Shown in pieces: positions 21,454 to 27,674 of a DNA stretch of 27,674 nt. Where the stretch lies: the IMG/VR virus record IMGVR_UViG_3300036761_001675, positions 1 through 27,674 of that record; one strand, written 5' to 3'. Source of the DNA: a virus. Made by a program: the position numbers and the translations under genes. Positions within the stretch are counted from its first letter, which is position 1. The number at the start of each line of letters is the position of its first letter. Below the pieces are notes generated by a model. That model was not told where the DNA came from and ran no database searches. It saw only the letters and a program-made list of their open reading frames with translations.

Positions 21454-21659
21454 GACGGCACCCGCCCGTACACGAGCCGCTCGAAATGGTCTTGGCACAA
21501 CCGGCCATCCGGGCGAGCCCTGCGGGTGCAGTCGAACGTGGCGCAGGTCGGGTGCAGGCGGGCCCGGAGGATCAGTTCGGCGCAGCGGTCATGAATGGCG
21601 ATGGCGGCGCGGAGCTGGGCGGCGAGGACGACGAGCTGGCGGGCGGAGACGTCGCTCAC
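21450..21659 (-). CDS. Small protein with Cys/His motif
   Basis: This 69-residue protein has an amphipathic N-terminal helix (SARQLVVLAAQLRAAIAIHD) and a C-terminal CATFDCTRR, RLCQDHFERLVYG pattern that could form a zinc site of three Cys and one His. The GTG start at 21659 overlaps the HNH gene's stop (GTGA). The very long Arg-rich open frame upstream is a shadow of the HNH gene. The function is unknown. Confidence 0.64.
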   Translation of the reverse strand: MSDVSARQLVVLAAQLRAAIAIHDRCAELILRARLHPTCATFDCTRRARPDGRLCQDHFERLVYGRVPS

Positions 21660-22228
21660 GACGCCGCGCCCTCCAAACATAACTCGCGTGCGTCGGAAGT
21701 CGCGACGGCGGGGGAGGGCCGGTACGGTTTCTGGGGACGCCAGCCAGCGCGGATGCGCAGGGCGTGCTGATAGCTCATCCGGTGGCGCACGATCACCGGC
21801 CAGATGCCGTCCCGCTCGATCTCGGCGGCGACGGCCTCCGTGTCGAACAGGGTGGGACGCCCGCCTCGGTTCCTGGGGATGCGGGCCATGTTGGCAGCGT
21901 GCGACTCGGCGACCAGGTGCGCGGGGTTCACGCACGCCTTCCGGCCGCAGAGATGGGAAACTTCTTGGCCGTCGACGGCTCTGACCGGGAACCACCCGTT
22001 GTGGTGGGCGAAAATGACCCGGTGGACGTACAGGGGTGCCGGCGACAAGCCGCGGGCCAAGACCTGCCCGTAGCCGTTGGGCAGGACCGAGCCGGTGAAG
22101 ATCAGGCAGTTGCCGTCCGAGACGGACCGACTGATAATAGCGGCCGCTACCTCCGCGAGCCTGCGAGGGGCCGGCCCGTGGGTTGACTTCCGATAATACC
22201 CAGTTCCTGTACTCACAACCTCGCTCAT
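21656..22228 (-). CDS. HNH homing-type endonuclease
   Basis: This 190-residue protein has an HNH domain of the kind found in phage free-standing nucleases: YVHRVIFAHHNGWFP, then VSHLCGRKACVNPAHLVAE (the His-Cys-Cys-Asn-Pro-x-His-Leu signature), then an AANMARIPRNRGGRP basic DNA-binding stretch. The C-terminal part has an HTH-like helix pair (TEAVAAEIERDGIWPVIV, SYQHALRIRAGWRP). It would cut DNA and may be selfish rather than needed by the phage. The start at 22228 overlaps the HTH gene's stop by 4 bases. Its position as second gene of the early operon ensures early expression. Confidence 0.9.
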   Translation of the reverse strand: MSEVVSTGTGYYRKSTHGPAPRRLAEVAAAIISRSVSDGNCLIFTGSVLPNGYGQVLARGLSPAPLYVHRVIFAHHNGWFPVRAVDGQEVSHLCGRKACVNPAHLVAESHAANMARIPRNRGGRPTLFDTEAVAAEIERDGIWPVIVRHRMSYQHALRIRAGWRPQKPYRPSPAVATSDARELCLEGAAS

Positions 22229-22401
22229 GCGACGACCCCCTCGACGGGCCGCCGGTGCTCGCGGCGGTAGCGCTCGACCTCTTCGGGGGAGACGTACCAA
22301 CTGCGGCCCATCTTGTGCGCCCGGAGCGTCCGGTTCTTGATCTGGTGGTGCAGCGTGTTCGGGGAGAGGCCCAGGGAAGCGGCGGCTTCGGGGATCGTCA
22401 T
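22225..22401 (-). CDS. Excisionase/MerR-like helix-turn-helix protein, first early gene
   Basis: This 58-residue protein is the size and pattern of an excisionase-like HTH: TIPEAAASLGLSPNTLHHQI (helix-turn-helix), then AHKMGRSWYVSPEEVERYRR (wing and final helix). It should bind short direct repeats. Its ATG lies 6 bases after the -10 box, so it should be translated from a leaderless mRNA. Two ATGTACC repeats lie inside its own promoter, suggesting autoregulation. No integrase is seen, so an excision role is unsupported; an early regulator is more likely. Confidence 0.85.
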   Translation of the reverse strand: MTIPEAAASLGLSPNTLHHQIKNRTLRAHKMGRSWYVSPEEVERYRREHRRPVEGVVA

Positions 22402-22407
22402 GTGCGG

Positions 22408-22435
22408 AATGTACCACGCGTATGTACCGTGTCAA
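22408..22435 (-). promoter_or_regulatory. Early-operon promoter, predicted leaderless
   Basis: A perfect -35 TTGACA (22435-22430) is followed after 16 bases by TACATT (22413-22408, four of six matches to TATAAT). The start codon of the first gene follows at 22401-22399, so transcription should begin at or within a base or two of the ATG. This is the best promoter match I found in the window. Confidence 0.75.
22409..22428. promoter_or_regulatory. Direct repeats within the early promoter
   Basis: ATGTACC occurs at 22409-22415 and 22422-22428, 13 bases apart, with ACGCGT between. The repeats cover the -10 box and spacer. An HTH protein bound here would block RNA polymerase. The adjacent excisionase-like gene is the obvious candidate; binding is inferred. 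Confidence 0.55.
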
Positions 22436-22444
22436 CCCCCAATG

Positions 22445-22453
22445 TGCTAGCAT
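22445..22453 (+). promoter_or_regulatory. Possible extended -10 of the glycosyltransferase promoter
   Basis: TGCTAGCAT reads as an extended -10 (TG, one base, TAGCAT). It lies 26 bases before the plus-strand start codon, with AGGGAGG ribosome binding site at 22466-22472 between. No good -35 is seen at the usual distance, so the match is weak. It would be divergent from the early promoter. Confidence 0.4.
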
Positions 22454-22479
22454 CGCATCCTCGGCAGGGAGGTCGGAGC

Positions 22480-23448
22480 ATGATGGGCAGTCGAAACGGC
22501 CCCGCCACCGGACGATGGTCCCTCGACCGGGTGCTCATGGCGGCGGCCCTCGGGCTCGGCATCGCCATCGCCCTCGCGCAGATGCTCGGGCGGACGCCGC
22601 TCGCGTTCGATGCGGGCGCCTACTGGGCGGCCCAGCCGGGTGCCCTGTACCAGAGTGACTGGGGGCTGTCATCCGGCCGGTCGCCGTTCCTCTACTCGCC
22701 CGCGTTCGCCGATGCGCTGATCCCGTTCCGCCTCCTCCCTGAGCGCCTCTTCACCGGGCTCTGGGAACTCGGGCTCGTCGCCGTGCTCGTCGTGACGATC
22801 CGCGGCTGGGCCCTGCTCGCACTCGTGGCCGCGGCTCCCTTCCTCGCGTTCGGCATCGGCCAGCCACTCACGCTCATCGCCTCGGACATCGCCCACGGGA
22901 ACATCCACGTCCTGCTCGGCGCGGTGGCCGTGTTCGGCCTGCGCTGGCCGGCGCTCTGGTCGATCGTCCTACTCTCGAAGGTGACGCCGGGCGTCGGCCT
23001 CGTCTGGTTCGTGGCCCGCCGGGAGTGGCGCAACCTCGGCATCGCACTCGGGGTGACGGCCGCCATCGCGGCGGTATCGTTCGCCTACCGCTCTTCGGAC
23101 TGGGCGGACTGGTTCGCGTTTCTCTTCGCCAGCCGCGATCACGTGTTCCCGCTGTGGACGGTGCCGATCCCCCTCCCGGTGCGCCTCGCGATGAGCGCGG
23201 CGCTCGTGTGGTGGGGCGGCCGGACGGATCGCCCGTGGACCGTGCCGATCGCCGTCGGCTGGGCGATCCCGGTCCCGTACCCGACGATGCTGGCGGCGAT
23301 GGTGTGCGCCCTGGCCTGCGTTCAGCCCGCCGCCCGGCCCGACGATCGCTCTGGTGGCCATCTCAGATCACGAATACGGCCTGGAACGAGGCGCCGCCAC
23401 CGGCCGGGGGAGAATACGTCTTGGCCTCCCAGAACCGTATCTCGCTGA
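22480..23448 (+). CDS. GT87-type (DUF2029) membrane glycosyltransferase
   Basis: This 322-residue multi-pass membrane protein is the only plus-strand gene. It has about eight hydrophobic segments (first about 17-36). The first outer loop has the family pattern AFDAGAYWAA (catalytic-type Asp44) and LYQSDWG, then FLYSPAFADALIPFRLLP, GNIHVLLGAVAVFGL, and LLSKVTPGVGLVWFVARREWR. GT87 enzymes transfer sugars from polyprenyl-phosphate donors onto envelope glycans. The start at 22480 (ATGATG) follows AGGGAGG by 7 bases. The last 35 residues are Arg-rich and antisense to the discoidin gene. It may remodel the host surface, blocking superinfection. Host-derived cargo is inferred. Confidence 0.85.
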   Translation: MMGSRNGPATGRWSLDRVLMAAALGLGIAIALAQMLGRTPLAFDAGAYWAAQPGALYQSDWGLSSGRSPFLYSPAFADALIPFRLLPERLFTGLWELGLVAVLVVTIRGWALLALVAAAPFLAFGIGQPLTLIASDIAHGNIHVLLGAVAVFGLRWPALWSIVLLSKVTPGVGLVWFVARREWRNLGIALGVTAAIAAVSFAYRSSDWADWFAFLFASRDHVFPLWTVPIPLPVRLAMSAALVWWGGRTDRPWTVPIAVGWAIPVPYPTMLAAMVCALACVQPAARPDDRSGGHLRSRIRPGTRRRHRPGENTSWPPRTVSR

Positions 23449-24271
23449 CGGAGACCACGATGCCCGCGTAGACGCTGGTCACGTCCATCTTGTGGTAGCG
23501 GTACGCCGTCGTGTTGGAGATGGCGAACGTCTGCCAGGTGTTCACGTTGGCCCCGTTTCCGGTGTAGAGCGTGTCCCAGTTGGTGCCGTCGTTCGACGCC
23601 TGAACGGTGAAGGCGTTGGGCCGTTCGGACGAAACCGCGAGGAACATGAACGACGTCAGGATGCCGGTGAGCCCCGCACCGAGGTCGTACTTCCACCAGC
23701 CCGTCGTCACGTTGTCGGGAGTGGCCCAGCGGGAGCCGTCGGACCAGTCGGCTGCATAGTCATCCAGGTAGGAAGCGCGATCAGCCGACGACGTGATCGT
23801 TCCCTGCCCGATCAGTGAATAGTCCGACAGGGTGACGCCCGTATCCTCCGTGAGCTCGTACAGCCCGATCTCGCTGATCGAGATGACGACGCCAGCCCAC
23901 ATCCGCGCCCCATGGAACTTGTAGTAACGGAACGCCGTGTTGTTCTGGAACGTGTAGTACTGCCAGTTCTGGTTGTTTGCTCCCTCGCCCTGGTAGAGCG
24001 TCGTCCAGGTGCTGTCGTCATTCGACCCGAAGAGCTGGAAACCCCTTGTCGCTTCGCTCGATTTGAGCACATAGCCGAGCTTCTGGGCGACCTTGGTGAC
24101 GCCGACACCGAGGTCATACTTCCACCAGCCGGGCCACGCGCTGTCATTGGTCGCCCAGCGGGTGCTCTCGTTGGCATCGACGGCCTTGCTCGCCGCATAC
24201 GTCGTCCCGCCACGGTCAGTGGATGCAGAGGCGGTCCCGCCCGTCAGGAAGTTGGCCCCGTAGGTGGCCAT
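23363..24271 (-). CDS. Tail-fibre protein with two discoidin-like (F5/8 type C) domains
   Basis: This 302-residue protein is two copies of a beta-barrel domain of about 140 residues. Each has the same landmarks: an RWAT segment, WWKYDLG, an (F/A) plus SNDDSTW or SNDGTNW motif, TLY, a YYTF or FAIS strand, YRYYKFHG or YRYHKMDV, and ISEIGLYE or VSEIRFWE near the end. Discoidin domains bind carbohydrate or other surface ligands. It is the last tail gene before the early region, so a receptor-binding or adhesion role is likely. The start overlaps the fibre gene's stop (TGATG). The 3' end overlaps the convergent glycosyltransferase gene by 86 bases. Confidence 0.88.
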   Translation of the reverse strand: MATYGANFLTGGTASASTDRGGTTYAASKAVDANESTRWATNDSAWPGWWKYDLGVGVTKVAQKLGYVLKSSEATRGFQLFGSNDDSTWTTLYQGEGANNQNWQYYTFQNNTAFRYYKFHGARMWAGVVISISEIGLYELTEDTGVTLSDYSLIGQGTITSSADRASYLDDYAADWSDGSRWATPDNVTTGWWKYDLGAGLTGILTSFMFLAVSSERPNAFTVQASNDGTNWDTLYTGNGANVNTWQTFAISNTTAYRYHKMDVTSVYAGIVVSVSEIRFWEAKTYSPPAGGGASFQAVFVI

Positions 24272-25503
24272 CAGACGCGCGTCACTTTGAGCGCGAGCGT
24301 CACCCGCGTGATGGTCGTGCAGGAGTCGACATTGAACCGGAGGATGTCTCCGTCCGCAATGTCGTCCGTGGTCCAGTCCGTGATCGACGTGTCGGTGGCG
24401 TTCGTGGCCGTTGTGATCGTCGGCTCCTTGCCGGAGCACATTGAGTCGGCATCGGTCGGCGGGAAGTTGCCGAGGGTATCCTTCCAGATGTCGATCACGA
24501 TCGACCCCGACTGGTCGGCGAGCAGCGTCCAGGCATTGACGACGCAGGCGAAGTCCACCAGGACATCACCCTTGATACCCGTGGCGATCGCAGAGCCGCC
24601 CCCGTCGATCACGACGTTGATGGTTCCGACCTGACCGCCACCCGCCTCGGTCCGAAACTCGACCCCTCCCGTCCCGTTTGGCGCGAGGACCTTCGTGGTG
24701 ACCGTCTCGGTGGTCGGCAGGTCGAGGATGTCCGCAACACCCCCGGAGATGTCGGTCCAGATCCCTGGTGCCCCGGCGGTGGTGCAGATATAGACGTGGC
24801 CGATCGCCGTGATCACGAAGTCGCCGACTGCGAAGGTGCCCGTCGTGGGTGCTACGCTCGCGGTCCCGCCGACGTAGCGCGTCGCCGCGATCGCACCCGT
24901 GAGCGCGAGCGGAAGGCCGAGCCCGCCGTGGGCATGGTCCCGGTGGGCCGCGAGGGCCACTGAGCCGACCGCCGCTACCGCTGCCACGTCCGTCGGAGCC
25001 GTGACGTCGAACGTCACGATCGTCGCGTCCGAACGGATGGCGGTAGCAGCGGCACCGATCGCGGCCGCAGTTCCGTGGACGATCGCCGGCGTCGCGGCCG
25101 AGCTCATGCCGTCGGCGCCTGTCGCGCCCGTCGCGCCGACGGAGAGGAGCTGGCCCTGATCGTTGTACACGCGCCAGCCGTCGTCCGCGTAGACGGCGAA
25201 GCCGCCCGCGAGAATGGAGATGGGCGGCAGGATTGCGTGCGCCGCGGCCGTGCCCTTGACGTTGAGCCGGGCGGTCACGGTTCCGGCGGTCATGTTCGCC
25301 AGGTGGATCGTCTTGACGATGGCCGCGGTCGAGGCCGGGACGGTGTAGAGGGTCCCGACCGACGAGGGGAGCTGCCCCTGCGCGAGCACCTTGAACGCGT
25401 CGGCTCCCGCCGCGATCTCGTCGCCGCTGATCGTGTAGGTGATCGCGGTCGCGGAGCCCGCGACTCCCGTGATCGTGTCGCCGGTGGCGAGGGCGATGGA
25501 CAT
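24271..25503 (-). CDS. Tail-fibre-like protein
   Basis: This 410-residue protein is Ala/Thr/Gly/Val-rich with a modular beta-structure. The N-terminal 120 residues form a compact beta-domain with LYTVPASTAAIVKTIHLAN and ADDGWRVYNDQG. A short collagen-like GATGATGADG follows. The middle has AAHRDHAHGG (an HxH motif like those that bind metal in phage fibres) and VYICTTAGAPGIWTDISGG. The C-terminal 120 residues (VGTINVVIDGGGSAIATGIKGD cut short here; VDFACVVNAWTLLADQSG; IVIDIWKDT) look like a terminal fibre or receptor domain. The start follows GGAGG by 7 bases. It lies between two other tail-tip genes. Confidence 0.85.
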   Translation of the reverse strand: MSIALATGDTITGVAGSATAITYTISGDEIAAGADAFKVLAQGQLPSSVGTLYTVPASTAAIVKTIHLANMTAGTVTARLNVKGTAAAHAILPPISILAGGFAVYADDGWRVYNDQGQLLSVGATGATGADGMSSAATPAIVHGTAAAIGAAATAIRSDATIVTFDVTAPTDVAAVAAVGSVALAAHRDHAHGGLGLPLALTGAIAATRYVGGTASVAPTTGTFAVGDFVITAIGHVYICTTAGAPGIWTDISGGVADILDLPTTETVTTKVLAPNGTGGVEFRTEAGGGQVGTINVVIDGGGSAIATGIKGDVLVDFACVVNAWTLLADQSGSIVIDIWKDTLGNFPPTDADSMCSGKEPTITTATNATDTSITDWTTDDIADGDILRFNVDSCTTITRVTLALKVTRV

Positions 25504-25506
25504 TGA

Positions 25507-27674
25507 TCAGCCTCCGAAGAAGGTAAACGTGCGGAGGGCGTGGGAATGATCCCCCGCCGCGGCGGTGCTCGATGTCGCGCCGAGCGCCAGGTGCGCCGAC
25601 CCGGAGTGCGTCGCATCCACCGTCGGGCTGGCCCACGTCCCGCCCAGTTCCCCGCCCGGCGTGGTGCCCACGACGATCTCCGCGGAGAGCGCGCCGCTGG
25701 CGGTGCCGACGAGGTAGTCGGCCGTGGTCGGCGCGTGCCCGGCGCTCGCGTGTGATGCAAGCTCCGCATCGGTCGCGAGGCCCAGCGCGTCGTGGGTCGC
25801 GAGGTTAGGGTGGGTGCCGCCAGGGGCGACGGCCAGCCGGAGCCGCTGCGAACTGATCTCACCGACGATCGTCTTCGTGAGCGTCGTGTCGGTCTCAAGC
25901 TTGTCCGCGAGGTAGCCTGCCGTGTCCCCGGGCCGGACCGCGACGAGGCCGGAGGATGCTCCTCCTCCGCCGCCACCACTGCCGCCCCCTCCGCCGAAAG
26001 TGGTGCCGAGCCCGCCGCCCCTGCCGGCGATCGCGTCGACCTTCCGTTGCAGCCGGAGCGATGCCTCCATCTGGATGCTGTTCGCGTCGAGGTTGACGGT
26101 GAAGCCGCCCTCCGTCTTCTCGAGCTCTGTCGCGACGATCCGGACGACCTCGAGCGTTCCGTCCCCGTCCGTGTCGATCGAGATCCAGTCGCCGTCCCGG
26201 TAGTGCTCGAACGGCTCGTAGTGGCCCTCGGCCCGGGTGCCGTGCGTGACGTCGAGATCGATCGCCTTGGTCTCTAGCTCGGCGACCGCGAGCGCGATCT
26301 CGCCAGCGCGCTGGATCGTCGTCGCATCGTCGGAAGTCGTCATCTCGACGAACCCTTCGCGCCGACCGACCCGGAGATCCGTTTCCGCGGCGGGGTTCGC
26401 GACCTCGATCACGCGGCCGCCGGCACCCTCCACGAGGACGCGCGTCGCCCTCGCCGACGAGTGCGCTGCCCGCGAAACGTCACCGACGAAGTGCCGGCCC
26501 TTCCGGAAGATGACCCTCTCTTCGAAGTGACGCGACGCATCGACGAACGCGCGGAGCTTGAGCTCCGGCGTCATCCCACCCTCGAGGCCGAGCGAGACCA
26601 GGTGCCGCCAGACGTCGAGGAGGCTGGTCCCGATGTGGAACGTGAGCTCGAACGTATCCGGCCACGGCTGGTTGCCCGAGTCGACCGTCCCGCTGAAGTC
26701 ATAGGTCAGCCAAGGGAGCGCGCCTCGCGCCTGCGCCTGGTCGATTAGCGTCTTGAGGATCCCGCCGAATGTCGAACCCGCGAAGACGGCTTCGGTCGAG
26801 CCGGTCGACGGGATGAACAGTTGCATCCCGATCCAGTCGACGTTCGAGCCCGACGTGGCGTACTGATCGCCTGAATCACCGACCGGCGGCGTCGTGAACG
26901 TGGCGATCTCCGCGGTCATCCCGATGCCCGCGTAGTCTGATCGCTCGTACCATCCGGCGGGGGGCGTGATGAACGTCGCCGCGGCCGCCGCCGCGAATGA
27001 CAGGAGGACACCGTCCACGACGCCGACGTTGACCGACGGGAGCTTGATCGCCGTTCCGGTTCCGACGGCCTCCGCGATGGCGTACTGCGTGACGTCCGCG
27101 GTCGCGTTCGCCAGGACGACCGCCTGGCCGATCGCCGCGGTCGCGACTGTCCATGTGAACCGCCACGTCGGAGGCTCGTCGGCGCCGAGACGCCTCATGA
27201 ACGTCGTCTGCCGGATTGACCCGTTCGCGGTGTCCCGGATCCGTGCCCAGCCAGCTTGGGAAGACGGGCGGAGGATGGCCGACGTCATCACGACGATCGC
27301 GATATCGGAGGCGATCGCCCCGGCCGGCTTCGGGACGTCTAGGTAGGTCGCCCCGGCGCCGTTGCCGTGAACGGTCGCCGATCGAAAGATCCCCGCCGCC
27401 GTCGGCCAGATCGGCGGATAGACGCGGGCCCGCTCGAGGCCCGCGAGTGCGCCGCGCCCGGGGAGCTTCCGATCCTCGCCGCTCTGCTCGGCCATCGAGA
27501 CGTCGACCTGTTCCGGCTCTTCGATCCAGTAGGCGAAGCGGTAGACTCCGCCGACCTTGATCTTCACCAGATTGCCGTCCGCGAGGATCTCGGCCGTCGC
27601 CTTCGGGTCGTGACGGTTCAGCGTGAAGCGGCCGGCACCCGCCTCGGAAAGCTGCGTCCCGAAGCCGACGTCGC
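25507..27674 (-). CDS. Gp37-like siphovirus tail protein with inserted beta-domain (5' partial)
   Basis: At least 721 residues are visible; the frame is open to the window edge, so the true N-terminus is missing. The visible start (GFGTQLSEAGAGRFTLNRHD, then KVGGVYRFAYWIEEPEQV) matches Gp37-like tail proteins, and the RGALAGLERARVYPP motif continues the same fold. About 205 residues (around 26800-27414) then interrupt it with a repeat-rich beta-sandwich pattern (AGWARIRDT, PPTWRFTWT, PPAGWYERSD). The family fold resumes at FAGSTFGGILKTLIDQA and runs to YEPFEHYRDGDWISID. A Gly-rich linker and a fibre-like C-terminus with GDHSHALRT follow. It should sit at the tail tip. Confidence 0.86.
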   Translation of the reverse strand, partial: DVGFGTQLSEAGAGRFTLNRHDPKATAEILADGNLVKIKVGGVYRFAYWIEEPEQVDVSMAEQSGEDRKLPGRGALAGLERARVYPPIWPTAAGIFRSATVHGNGAGATYLDVPKPAGAIASDIAIVVMTSAILRPSSQAGWARIRDTANGSIRQTTFMRRLGADEPPTWRFTWTVATAAIGQAVVLANATADVTQYAIAEAVGTGTAIKLPSVNVGVVDGVLLSFAAAAAATFITPPAGWYERSDYAGIGMTAEIATFTTPPVGDSGDQYATSGSNVDWIGMQLFIPSTGSTEAVFAGSTFGGILKTLIDQAQARGALPWLTYDFSGTVDSGNQPWPDTFELTFHIGTSLLDVWRHLVSLGLEGGMTPELKLRAFVDASRHFEERVIFRKGRHFVGDVSRAAHSSARATRVLVEGAGGRVIEVANPAAETDLRVGRREGFVEMTTSDDATTIQRAGEIALAVAELETKAIDLDVTHGTRAEGHYEPFEHYRDGDWISIDTDGDGTLEVVRIVATELEKTEGGFTVNLDANSIQMEASLRLQRKVDAIAGRGGGLGTTFGGGGGSGGGGGGASSGLVAVRPGDTAGYLADKLETDTTLTKTIVGEISSQRLRLAVAPGGTHPNLATHDALGLATDAELASHASAGHAPTTADYLVGTASGALSAEIVVGTTPGGELGGTWASPTVDATHSGSAHLALGATSSTAAAGDHSHALRTFTFFGG

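Noticed and set aside
22225-22401. Excision function for the first HTH gene
   Set aside because: No integrase or attachment site is in the window, so only an excisionase-like fold is claimed, not excision.
1-27674. tRNA, rRNA or transposase genes
   Set aside because: No cloverleaf-like run, ribosomal sequence or transposase motif was recognised. Short tRNA-like sequences cannot be fully excluded by eye.

Overview
The window is a high-GC segment of a tailed double-stranded DNA phage or prophage with siphovirus-type gene content. The evidence is a P27-type small terminase, large terminase, HK97-type portal, S49 capsid protease, HK97-fold capsid protein, a Gp37-like tail protein with fibres, a lysis cassette and a RecT/YqaJ recombination pair. 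GC content, GTG starts and clear AGGAGG-type ribosome binding sites suit a high-GC bacterial host such as Actinomycetota or Chloroflexota. The host cannot be fixed from the sequence. I saw no ribosomal RNA, tRNA, CRISPR array, insertion sequence, integrase or attachment site. The first and last genes run off the window, so neither edge is a genome end.

All genes except one read on the minus strand, so biological order runs from high to low coordinates. From 27674 to 23363 lie three tail-tip and fibre genes: a Gp37-like tail protein with an apparent inserted beta-rich domain, a fibre protein, and a protein with two discoidin-like (F5/8 type C) domains. The only plus-strand gene (22480-23448) is a GT87-type membrane glycosyltransferase. 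It diverges from the early operon and overlaps the discoidin gene tail-to-tail.

From 22401 to 11246 runs the early/accessory operon of about 26 tightly packed genes, most overlapping by 4 bases (ATGA or GTGA). It opens with an excisionase-like HTH gene behind a near-consensus promoter that predicts a leaderless transcript. It then carries an HNH nuclease, Cys-rich small proteins, the YqaJ exonuclease and RecT pair, a winged-helix-like protein, an alanine-repeat protein, a DUF5131 (Gp37/Gp68) protein, a Dam-type adenine methyltransferase, two likely PD-(D/E)XK nucleases, a DnaD-like protein, several tiny membrane proteins and a LuxR-type DNA-binding protein. No polymerase, helicase or primase is visible.

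The 164-base gap at 11082-11245 is the longest non-coding stretch. It holds tandem 10-base repeats, a 19-base dyad and hairpins, and I read it as the likely early-to-late switch. Below it come the lysis genes (XhlA-like protein, GH25 lysozyme, holin-like protein), two HNH nucleases, both terminase subunits, a small membrane protein, portal, protease/scaffold fusion, major capsid protein and the first post-capsid structural genes. The rest of the tail module presumably lies beyond position 1 and joins the tail-tip genes at the other edge in a circular map.
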